A DNA stretch of 64,000 nucleotides from Plumapathes pennacea. Taxonomy: Eukaryota; Cnidaria; Anthozoa; Antipatharia; Myriopathidae. Position 1 is the stretch's first letter. Each line of letters starts with the position of its first letter. The DNA lies in assembly GCA_964036295.1 (NCBI GenBank), contig OZ038469.1:13449591-13513590 (forward strand), given 5' to 3'. A program made the position numbers and the translations under genes. Shown here in pieces: positions 48,501-59,216 of this stretch. The notes beneath the pieces were generated by a model. That model was not told where the DNA came from and searched no databases. It saw nothing but the letters and a program-made list of their open reading frames with translations.

Positions 48501-51500
48501 AGCTTGATAATGGGGATTGAGACATCAGGATTCTATCAAGGGAAATTCCTACCAAGTTCATTTTTGGGCCCGAGTTAACCAAGTTCAAGATAGCAGGGTT
48601 CTACTGTAAGCGAAATTCGGCAGGTTGGGATGAACAGACCCATTCTTTGACCTTTTCAGACGTATCAACCCTAATTGCCATTTATTGTATAAATAAGCTA
48701 GCAACAACCTCTCAACCTGGAACTTACTTGTTGCAACAAATGAATCCTGGTCGCTCGATCAGTGGACGAGAACAGCTTCACTACACACGGCACAATCTTC
48801 TGTTGATACTCATTCTCATCCAACAATTTTCCAACCTGGGGCCAATTCAATAAAGCATCTACAAGTGTATTTTACAAGTTGGACCAATTTCTCCACATAT
48901 CAAAACACACTTTAATCCAATACCATGGCCAAATACTGTTGTGGTTGTGCAGTGGGGACCTGTATCTGTAGTACTGTACAGAACTTGCTGGAGTAGGGTC
49001 CGTTTAGTGGTCTTTAAATAATGGTCCAACTTGTAAAATACATGTGCAAATGTTTATTGAATTGGCCCCTGACGTCACACACAAGCAGAAAAATAATAGC
49101 TAAGCAAAGGGTAGGGTGCAGCAAATGCTTCAGTTCCTAGACATTGTGTTTTGGTATGCCCTCAGCAGACATCGCAGGCCCACTGTACCATGTCTGTAAT
49201 GTCATAATACAGGAAACTTTAATCTAAAATATGGTAAATTCAAGCTTCTCAAACCTTGTTCATATGTTCATAAATTGGACTGATTTCAATTTAATCATTT
49301 TATAGAACAATAGAATATTATGGTCCAACTTGTAAATTGCATAACATAATGTGAATGTTTATTGAATTGGCCCTGCATACATAATTTGTGCCTGGGTTAT
49401 TTAATTACCTTAAACAGGGGACCCAGGACAGCACTGCCTGCTGACCCAAACTCATAGGCATTTAGGAGCTGCGGTAGAATCCTGTGCTTGCAGAACTGTT
49501 TAGGGAATTTGTCCAAGGATGGGCTGAGGGATGAGAAGAACTTCTTTTGTTCCTTTGGGTCTTTTATCTGCAGAATAAGAACATATCATCTCAATATTGC
49601 ATGATGTAGATTATTATTGGTGAGGGATATTGCTGACTTATCTATAATGGAGATGAATGAATGAAACAACAAAGCAAAAAAATACCACCACTGACTGTAC
49701 CTGTAATTCTTGAAGGAAAAGGTTTGCCTCCACAAAACTGTTTTGAAGAAAGTGGCCACTGGTCCGGCACGTTTCCAGGAACTTGGCAGGGTTAGGTCTG
49801 CTCTTAGGATTGGCGCTGACCAGCTCAGCATAGTCAGCAAGAATTGCCTTGGGTATCTTTCCAACAGACTTCAGAGAACCAGCTCCTGGCAAAGGCCCAT
49901 TGTATACTTCCCAAATCAAGCAGCCAAGACCCCACATGTCAGCTGACCTAAAAAAGTACTAAATTAGATTATTATTTTGAAACCTGTCATGAGCACATGT
50001 ACAGAGGTGTTGCTACAATATTATGATCAAAAGTTTCAGGCTATACAAAATTTGTATTTAATATTAAACCAGATGAAATGTCAAACAACTCTGGATGGAT
50101 ATTTGTCTGAGCGTGTAGTTTTGAGCAACAAATTGATTTTTTGGTACAGATCACCTTCCTACCATTTTTCTATCCTCTTGCTGCTTTTACTATACTTCCG
50201 TCCTTCAGGAGGGTCATACACTTGCAGGGTTGGCAGGCGAGTAAGGTCAGCACTACTGTCAGAGTTGGAGGGAGGGTCCACTGGTTTCACATACTCAACT
50301 CCGCCAAGTTTCCACTCGCCCGCCACATCCACAAATATGGATGACATACATATATTACCATGGGTTAGGTTACAGTCATTGATAAGAAATCCCAGACCAG
50401 CCTGAAAATTAAGGGGGCATTGGATGGTTGTTATTATGCAGGCTAAGATGACTTATGCAGGATGCATTAATAAATATATGTTCAGTCAGATATATTCAAC
50501 TGCACTGTAACAAATCATTCGCTAAGCTTAAAAGAATCAAACCTCTTATAACTGTAGACAATCAAGCAATATACATTATTTTCTTTGTACATAGACTATG
50601 ATTTAAATCTTTCATTCAATTATTTCTTTCCATTCTATACTTCCTTTATTTTGTAACACACCCTCTCCCTCATTTCGATCCCAGCTGCCGAACCTCTTTC
50701 CTTCCTTTCTTCCTGCATTCCTTCCACTATTTTCCCTACCTTTCCCACCCCATTCCTTTTCTACTTCCTTCATCCATCCATCCATCCTCTATTCCTTTTT
50801 TTCCCTACTGTACCATAAGCCTGACCTTTCCCCTAGCTAACCAGTCTTCCATTGCTACTTAATTATTGATATACAATCCACATACCGCTGTCTGATGTAT
50901 GCCCCAAGAAACAGCCATGTTGGACTTTGCACTATCATCCTCGGCAAGATGGACTTCTAGAGGAGCAACTGGCTCTGTGACCATGTATATGACAGTGTCT
51001 GACTATGGGGACAGGAGGTAAATAGGGTACCATCAATACAGTAGTTTGTGGGAATGACGACAGACAGTAAATGTCAGTCCTGATCCATGTAGCTACAGTA
51101 CTGTATGACCACAATGATTCCTCTAATACTTTACCTCAAGTCCATCAATGAACCTCACTACATTTGGATGGCGGAGTGTCTTTAGCCTTCTGAGGGCTGC
51201 CTTTGCAACCTGCACCTGTATGCGTGAAGGCAGCAGCAACTAGTAGTTTGGCATATTTGTTTAAATAATACAGACTTATTTTATTTATCATGACCATATG
51301 CACATGCACATCTGTACACATTCCAGAATGATATAGTGAATGCCACAGTTATAGTAGTTATTGTGGAGTTTAGCCATATTGCTGTTCAGTGGGTAACAGA
51401 TGGAATATTTGGTTGATGATTACATTTGATTACTGACAGTGCAACTACAATCTTAACTAATCTGTCCAAAAAATACACACTCCAAAGAGAAAGCATATTA

Positions 51501-51922
51501 TAATAAAACAAGATGTATGATACTCTATATAAAATTGATAATTGATTAATACTATACATTATTTTACAGTTCAGAGATTTAGAGAAAGTCATGACTATGC
51601 CACTACAGTGACGTCAGATGACATCATATCAGCTGTGTCAGTGGTCTGCATACCTTATCATCTGTTGAAGCCTTGACATCCAAAACAAACACAGACACCA
51701 CCTCTCCTGTGCCCTAGGAAATCATTATCATCAATTCTAACCCTTGACCCGACCGCAAACTCTAATATACCGTAATTGTGATGGTTCCTTTACCTTCTTC
51801 TTGCCCTGGTGAAGTGACCAAGGCGACTTGCTCTCCAAATCCCCCACTTTTTCCCCGATCTCATACGGGAAATTCTGGGCAGCACTGCCCATCTTCCCGA
51901 TGAGGCTCCACAGCCCTTGCAT
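42599..51922 (-). CDS. SCYL1: SCYL1, N-terminal kinase-like protein (pseudokinase)
   Basis: Nineteen exons join in phase for 904 aa: 51794-51922, 51654-51713, 51135-51215, 50886-51002, 50163-50401, 49701-49947, 49409-49567, 48728-48835, 48106-48219, 47598-47687, 46745-46807, 45935-46123, 45585-45663, 44944-45108, 44665-44795, 44457-44540, 44217-44366, 43724-43849 and 42599-42982. Exons 1-6 form the kinase-like domain ([40 protein letters not shown]), which lacks a catalytic HRD (HGNICM instead) and DFG. Exons 7-13 are HEAT repeats ([18 protein letters not shown]). The C-terminal third is acidic with repeated DDW/DWG motifs and ends in a basic coiled coil ([18 protein letters not shown]). Human SCYL1 is about 808 aa and acts in COPI-dependent Golgi-ER traffic; the extra length is in the acidic region. 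It is divergent from CNOT9. Confidence 0.95.
43177..43382. mobile_element. Near-perfect 206-bp palindrome (fold-back element) in the last SCYL1 intron
   Basis: Two 99-nt arms (43177-43275 and 43284-43382) are inverted copies around an 8-nt loop. The arms contain GACGTTTCGACTACCTGAGC and TCATCTTCAGAGTCA. A diverged single arm of similar sequence (CAGGACGTTTCGACCACATG) lies at about 45850-45930, next to SCYL1 exon 12. A further CGAAACGTCAG motif occurs near 57573. The element is non-coding. Confidence 0.9.
43469..43504. repeat. (AAAC)n microsatellite
   Basis: About eight AAAC tetranucleotide units plus a short A run, in the last SCYL1 intron beside the palindrome. Confidence 0.9.
45348..45545. 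repeat. Repeat family J copy in a SCYL1 intron
   Basis: CCTTTCACTCCCAAGACCG at the left and AGCTCGGGAGTGAAAGG at the right are approximately inverted. The interior GGAGAACCTGCCACTTG matches the copies at 4728 and 6085. It is a likely MITE. Confidence 0.7.
48838..49069. mobile_element. MITE family G abutting the SCYL1 exon 8 splice acceptor
   Basis: GGGGCCAATTCAATAAAGC at the left and TGTTTATTGAATTGGCCCC at the right are inverted ends, and inner arms (TTTTACAAGTTGGACCA / TGGTCCAACTTGTAAAA) pair as well. The left end lies immediately beside the acceptor AG of exon 8 (48836-48837). Fragments of the same family lie at 49320-49375 and about 58415-58500. Confidence 0.8.
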
Positions 51923-52153
51923 GATGGAAGTGTCAGGAACGAAAGGAAATGCTACAGAATTTTCAACTCATTTCCTTTCCCGATTTCTGAAAGTGTTTGC
52001 GTGGCTAGAGCCCAGTCTTCTTTACGAATGTGCTTCCGCTGAGCACCCGTGGGCGCACTGGCTCTTTACCGATCGCCATGTTTGATGATTGAACGGAAAT
52101 ATTAGCAAAGACAAAAGACAGGGATAGGGTTTGAAAGACAAAATACAGGAAGA
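51923..52153. promoter_or_regulatory. Bidirectional promoter between SCYL1 and CNOT9
   Basis: The two start codons diverge and are 231 bp apart, so both core promoters and 5' UTRs must lie here or just inside the neighbouring gene. No TATA box is evident. GATCGCCATGTTTGATG at about 52072-52088 contains CGCCATGTT, a good match to the YY1 consensus often found in such divergent promoters. Element function is inference. Confidence 0.6.
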
Positions 52154-55100
52154 ATGATGCATCAAATGGGCCCACAGGTTTGTAATGCGGTAATCGAAGC
52201 CTTTTTTTTAATGGGATAAACGCTTCTCCGAGTCGTCATGTGTCCTATAGAAATGCAACCTTCTCAAGAACAAATATGTCCGATCCGCATGAAAAGCTTG
52301 CAACGACCGAAAGCACAGTTTAGGCCTCAAGCTGGAGGCCTGAACTGTATATCCTGACTAAGTCGTGTCTTAGTTGTTGGACTTTAGCGGGAATCCCGAT
52401 CCTAACACCTCAGATTGCTTGATCACACATTACTGAATATTTTTCGGTTTGTCTTAACGTTTTCATCGGCTTTTATCATCTAACATACTGTATATTTCCC
52501 ATACGTGGAAGATACACTAAATAGGGTAGAGTTTTGAGTGTTTAGGTAGGCTGTGCTGTTCAATCTTTAGCATCTTTAACGTAGTACAGTATATGCTGAC
52601 GTTTTCTACCAAATGAATACTAACAGTATTTGATATAAGACTTTGGGAGTATTCTAGTGTATGGCTGATGTCAAGCAGAGTACAGTATGGTACAGTGTTT
52701 ACATTTGGAGGAAATTAGAGGCTAATCATATATGTATTTTGTACTTAGTCTAAAAGGGGGTGGCAAAATATGAGTTCCAGTCTTTTTTTGGGTGGGACTT
52801 TATAGCCTCAGTACCAAGGGTACACCATTCCAAAGCTTTGGTTTACTATACCATGATGACCTTTTTCTGCAGAGGGGTTTTCCCCATGCCCACCCCACTC
52901 AAGCTTCAGGCCTGTCAGACAATGACAGAGAGAAGATTTACTCATGGATTCTGGAGCTTTCCAGTCCTGAAACACGGGAGCACGCTTTGCTGGAACTAAG
53001 GTAATATTATATACTGTACATGACATATTGATGCATTTAGAATCGATAGTTCAATCAGCTTTCATCTGAGCAAGCTTCTCTAGTAATGCTTTAGTGTGTT
53101 GGGACTGATGGTGTTATTTTGTTCTGCAGCAAGAAACGTGAAGTAGTACCAGACCTTGCTCCAATGCTCTGGCATTCATTTGGTAAGTAGTTAGTCATCT
53201 TAGTTTTTACATTCTAATATTTTCTTAGCTCTGGTATGAATAGTCTGTCTGTCTGCATCACAGCCCAATATTACTGTACATTCTCCCATGGCAAAGGACG
53301 AGTGATCAAAATGCTAGCCATTCAGTATATCCATGTAAACTGCAAGTGTTAGCTGTGTGCCTCACTGTTTCTGTATGGTGATACATTTCATTGTAATAGT
53401 GCTTGCTTGTTCTTCTTTAATAATACCATAAATTATTGTTTTATCTTCAGGGACCATTGCAGCCCTGTTACAAGAAATAGTGAATATCTATCCAGTAATC
53501 AACCCTCCCAATCTCACAGTAAGTTATGAAAATTCCGCGTGTTTTATTGTGCTGTAATATGTAACCAGTTGGATTGATAGCATAAGATAGAACTTACTTT
53601 TTATGGATGTAGATCATAACCCCTGCCACACCTTAACCATTCTGTGACGACACATTTGCATTGTAGTTTTCTGTGCAAGAGTAATACATAATTGAATGAG
53701 CAGTTAACAGTACAGTATTTTCAAAAGATAGGGAGTAGGGTATAATGGAGATTTTATGATCATGAAAGAGGTGGTCATGCAAGGCATTGAAAAACCTCAA
53801 TATTAATTTATTGACTGCTGGTTTTGAGAACGAGCTGAGTTAAATGTGCAGGTTCCAAATACCCCCTTGGCTATTTGGCCACTGTAATCTCTGTGATGTG
53901 TCAGCTGGTTCACCAAACAATCATGGTCTTTTGATTCTCAGTATTGCAATATTTTCACAGGCACACCAGTCTAATCGAGTCTGTAATGCCCTGGCATTGT
54001 TGCAATGTGTGGCTTCACATCCTGAGACCAGATCTGCTTTTCTACAAGGTGCAGTGCACTGTTTGATGGTAGTTAAGACAAGTACACTATTGTGCTGATG
54101 GAATTAGTCTTCACAAAATAATGCTTTTCCTACACACCACACTTTTACTTCGACCCTTTTATTCCTGGGCTCACAATACAGATTCCCTCTCAGGAAGAAA
54201 ATGTAGTTGAGTAATGCAGTGAGGAATGATAGTCAACAACAGAATTTAAACTCAATCCACCTGGACTGGTTATGCAAGCAAGTGATCCGTGACGATCAAA
54301 GCAGTGCAAGTGTCCCTGCAAACCCTTGGGGTCACCCCTAGATTGCGGGGATGACCACTGACCAGCATGGTCTTGAGGTTAACTTTGCCTAAATTACATT
54401 TAGCCACATGAACGAGTTAATGGTTAACTGGTAGTGCTGATGATGGATCATTTTACTCTGCAGCCCACATCCCTCTATTTTTGTATCCATTCCTTCACAC
54501 CACCAGCAAGAGCAGACCCTTTGAGTACCTGCGTTTAACAAGCCTGGGTGTTGTTGGTGCCCTTGTCAAGGTTAGTATTAAAAACACATAGAATGGCAAT
54601 ACAGTTTCGATCTGGTGAATGTCAGGTCAAAGCCAAACATAAGCAAATATGAAATTGAAAGTTCCGGTCCAATGCAAGTTTTGTATGTATAATGGACAGA
54701 GCAATACCAGGGCTGGTATTTTGTGCTTTGCAGACTGATGAACCAGAAGTCATAAATTTCCTTCTCACGACTGAGATTATCCCCTTGTGCTTGAGAATCA
54801 TGGAATCAGGAAGTGAACTATCAAAAACAGTAAGTATGTTGCATATTCAGCAAGGTCTCAAAAGCCATCTTCTGCTTACTATATGATGTACCTCTGGTGA
54901 GAAATGGACTGGAGAAAGTTAAAGTCGATCATTCTTGGGAGTGAAGGGGTTAAAATGTTTGAGCTTGTGAGTGTAAAGCTTTGCCATTGTATGATACTGA
55001 CGTCCTGTTCTCTGCTACATCAGGTGGCAACCTTCATTCTTCAGAAGATCTTGCTTGATGAAACAGGATTGTCATACATTTGTCAGACCTACGAGAGATT

Positions 55101-55736
55101 TTCACATGTGGCCATGATACTGGTGGGTACACTTTGGTTCTACGGTATCAATATAACGTATTATATGAAACGTATTATATGTCTGATCTTTGTTTAGGGG
55201 AAGATGGTGCTTGCTCTGGCAAAAGATCAGTCCGGGCGACTTCTGAAGCACGTGGTCAGGTGTTACCTGCGACTTTCGGACAATCCCAGGTAAACGCTTT
55301 ATCTGTGTTTGATATTAGGAATTTATAGCTACGTTCACACAAATGCGTTTTCAAAAACCTCCGGTTTCAAAAAGCTCCGTTTTCGTCCATCCCCACTAAT
55401 CCTCCGTTTTTGAAACCTTTGATTATTACATTACACAGAGTTCATTATTACACTACCACCACAAAAAGTATAGCTTATTATAACGAAAGAAAAGTAGATT
55501 TATTAAATGATAGAAAGCGCAAAGAATAAAAGCGTTTGTCCTTACCATCGGTTAAATTTGAACGTTTCAGGGCCCGCGAGGCGCTGCGGCAGTGTCTTCC
55601 GGACCAACTCAAGGACGGCACGTTCTCCAACTGTTTGAAAGACGACGCGTCGACCAAACGCTGGCTCAGTCAGCTCATGAAGAATCTACAGGAACCAACT
55701 CCGACCGACCCCCGAGGAATACCCATGCCTCCATGA
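52154..55736 (+). CDS. CNOT9: CCR4-NOT complex subunit 9 (Rcd1/RQCD1)
   Basis: Ten exons join in phase for 306 aa: 52154-52177, 52873-53000, 53130-53182, 53451-53518, 53961-54048, 54464-54570, 54734-54829, 55024-55122, 55198-55289 and 55571-55736. The ATG is placed in a small first exon (MMHQMGPQ) whose donor CAG|GTTTGT links in frame to [20 protein letters not shown]. The product is almost collinear with human CNOT9 (about 299 aa): [59 protein letters not shown] and the ending [13 protein letters not shown]9 is an armadillo-repeat core subunit of the cytoplasmic deadenylase complex and binds tryptophan-containing partners such as GW182/TNRC6. The likely poly(A) signal AATAAA is near 56367, giving a 3' UTR of about 630 bp that contains two fold-back MITEs. 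Confidence 0.96.
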
Positions 55737-55774
55737 CGCTCTACACATACACCTTGACGATTTATGAATCAGGG

Positions 55775-55939
55775 GCCGTATTCACCAAACTTGCGTACGA
55801 ACAAAAATGTTCGCAAGTGTGACTTACGCATTGTAAGTTCGACTTACGCATACTATCTCGCTCAAGATAGTATGCGTAAGTCATTGTTCATAAGTCATAC
55901 TTGCCAACATTTTCGTACGCAAGTTTGGCGAATACGACC
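55775..55939. mobile_element. Fold-back MITE in the CNOT9 3' UTR (first)
   Basis: GCCGTATTCACCAAACTTGC at the left is inverted at the right (GCAAGTTTGGCGAATACGAC). The inner arms TTACGCATACTATCT and AGATAGTATGCGTAA also pair. The whole 165 bp can fold as one interrupted hairpin. Confidence 0.85.
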
Positions 55940-55945
55940 GCAGGA

Positions 55946-56091
55946 CCCAGTTGTTCACAAAGTAGATAGCGCTGTCCACCGGTTAAATCCTTATCCAGTT
56001 AATAAGATCAGCTGAAACCTTAACAGTTATCTTCCGCAAAGCGATTTATCCGGTGAATAGCGCTATACACACTTTGAACAATCGGGCCCAG
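55946..56091. mobile_element. Fold-back MITE in the CNOT9 3' UTR (second)
   Basis: CCCAGTTGTTCACAAAGT at the left pairs imperfectly with ACTTTGAACAATCGGGCCC at the right, with inner arms around TAGCGCTGTCCACCGG and CCGGTGAATAGCGCTA. It is a different family from the one directly before it. Confidence 0.75.
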
Positions 56092-56371
56092 ATGCTTGCT
56101 GCAAGAATTTCATGTCTACTTCGATAAAGAACGATTGATTGTACATACTGTAGGTTGTGTTTGGAGTGTATTTTTGATATGTGCTCTTGTTTCTCGGTGT
56201 TTGGAACTTCTGATGAAATCCAGCTTTCACTGGAGTTGTGTGAACGTACTCAAGGCCATCGAACCGTTATTTTTTCTAATGTCACCCTCTTTTTCTTGGG
56301 CCTTCATATCGCTGCGGCTTTATATAAGTGTAACCAATGTTTAACGACGGATGTGTATATACAGAAATAAA

Positions 56372-57284
56372 TGTGCGAGACATTTTTTTTCTGCTTCAGT
56401 TTGTCTGTGTTCCAGTCGCATACCAATCCCGAATCGAATAGTTACCTATCGAATAGATACTTACAGAACTGTTACCCGTGAAACACTTTGATTTGCTTGG
56501 GAATATAGCCAGCATGCATCTGGGGTTCCAAAGCCAAAGGCTTGGGGGCACAGAGCCCGTAGTTGCATGCAAATCAAACTCCTTTCAGTAAGAAAACTTT
56601 CACACTAGCCCTTATTTTGAAACAGAAGTGGCGCCATATTGGAATTGGCCTATTCCTTAGGTTGGAATCAATTGGCCTGCGAGCGGCTCTCCCGGGGAAG
56701 GGGTGGAGGTCCGGTCTGAGCACGAACATTTCGCAGACTAGAAATCAGTCGAAAGCGCATCTTTCAACTAAGTTGTAAATGTACTTGTTAGGGTTCTCAA
56801 TACTTGGGAATCCATGTTGAATCTGGCGTCTCGACGTGTTTGTGTCGCGTTTCAAACGCCACCACAAGACGGGCGATCACAAGGGGACTGGAACGAATGA
56901 AAAGGCGGAAGAGATCTGGGGTGAGACATGGAGTGTTTAGGCCTCGCTCTGTTGCTTCGTCCCAGGCGCCTTCTTTATGAAATCGGTTCATGACGTGTTT
57001 TCCGTTCACTTTTACAAGCAAGATCAAACAAACTATCCTTCACAATACTCCATTTATATCTTTGACAAAATTTAAAAATCTCATGTTAAGACCTTAAGAC
57101 GAAAAACAAAGATTTTGAAACTGTAACAGTAGCAAGAGTTTCTTTTCCAGACGTCACCTCTTGATTGTCCCATTTTTATAAATATCTCAAGACAGAATTG
57201 AAAATATAAACCTTTCGGGAAGATTGTAATAAATCTCTCTCTTCCTCTGCAATTGTGTCCTTTCAGGTCATAAATTATCATTCA
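56372..57284. other. Convergent intergenic region between CNOT9 and the TANGO1-like gene
   Basis: This is the 3' flank of both genes. A short segment near 56660-56760 with GCCTGCGAGCGGCTCTCCC resembles a dispersed repeat. No gene is supported. Confidence 0.4.
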
Positions 57285-59185
57285 TCAACTCCTTGGAGTA
57301 TTAAAATTCATAGCACGATGTTTAGCAGGTTCAGCCTTTCGAAATCGGTCTGTAGAGAGAAAGAAAGAAGGCACATTAGAGCGGTCTAACCAGAGCCTAA
57401 GAGAATTAGGGTCTCAACTGTCTGGTACAGAACTTAAACTATTGGACACTATCACCGCCATTCAATCGTACGAGAAATACGGTTACTAATTACTATTGAA
57501 TCAATCAGTCCGTCTTCCCACTCAGCAACCAATCCATCAATTAAACGTGCTCCGACGAAGAGATCACACGTTCGAAACGTCAGTTTATCACTTTTCTGGA
57601 CATTCACCTTGGGTTGATTTATATGCGTACATATGCGTACCGACACAGTCTAATTTTTGACAAGGACCACTATTTCATAGCATCAGTCTATTAGAATTCG
57701 ATCGGGATATTATTGCAACTGCTTTAAAGTTAATTCGACCCCGCGAGGATCATTCTCGCAGTTTGCAGTTCATGTTTGAAAGTTGGAACCTACACTTCAA
57801 ACTCAAACAAAAACTTCAAAAAGAAAAAGTCGCAAGAAAAACATTCGAACCAAAAAGAGATGCCCACACACAAGGAAGGGCAAAAATATACTCACTTCGC
57901 ATATCGGCAGGGCCAGAGGGGGGTGGACCAGGGGGGCCCGAGGGAGGGCCTGATGGAGGGGGGCCAGAAGGAGGGGGACCTGGTGGCCCTGAGTTATAAT
58001 GGCCGGGTCTTGGGGGAATACCACCAGGAGGGCCAGCGTCAGAAAAAGGGTCCATCGAAGGAGGGCCAGGAAGTCTCATTCCAGGATGCATTGGAGGGCC
58101 CATGTGTGGACCTGGAGGTCGCATCATTGGAGGTCCCATGGGTGGCGGCCCAAATGGATGCGTTGGCGGTCCCATCGGCGGAGGAAAAGGACCCGGCATG
58201 GGACCGTGCGGTGGAGGGGGGCCACCCCTGAAGGATCCCGCAGAATCATTTCGAGCGAGCTGAAAATTAATGAATGCAAATTACATACAAATATATTTAT
58301 CAATACAGGGTTTCTCCTGCTCCTGGATGTTGTCTACTAAAATGCTTGTTCTAGGTCAGAACATGTCGACAAAGTCGTCTTGTATAAGCACAAATTTCCG
58401 ATTTTTAGACCTAATTTAAGCGCCGATTCAATAAACATTTTAGTGTATTTTACAAGTTCGACCATTACTCGAACACCACTAAACGGACTCCAATCTGACA
58501 AAAGTCTGCCAACGTTGCAGAGAATATCTCAAATGTATAACTGCAACAGTACCTGGCCATATAGACGCAACTTTTTACGATACACTAACCTTTTTGTGGT
58601 TCTTCTCGGCCTGTGGTTGCCTGCCGTCCGCAGGGGTTGACGTGGTAAAGTTGGAGGGCGAATCGACAGAGGCTGACGAGGGCGTGGAAGCAAGCGGGGA
58701 CGAAGCTCTACCGCGACGGGGTGCGGAGTCTTTACGAACCTGGGGAAACGTGATTAATCCATTGTCAGTCTCGAACCTAGATTCTTCTAACTTCTTACGA
58801 CACACACTCGACGAAAACCACCGCTGGCAAGGACCAATTTACTTACGCGTGTGAGAGACAGAAGGATAAAAACAAAGACATACAGAAAAGTAAAGAAAGA
58901 AATGTTTAGAAATGCCTTGTGAAACAAAAGCAACATTTTTCTGAAACCTACAGCGGACATGGGAGGTCCAAAATGGCCGGGAGGTGGTGTCGCAGAGGGG
59001 CCTGGCGGAGGGGGTCCGTAAAGAGGTCCCATTGGGGGCCCTGGAGGCATCATCGGAACGGGACCAAATGGCATGGGTCCCGGAGGCAGCATCGGTGGAG
59101 GTCCTGCGGAATGAGAATACAACACGGGACTATTACTTGACATTCCACTTATGGATAAATAGTGGACAATGAACAAACGAAAAAA

Positions 59186-59216
<31 letters not shown>

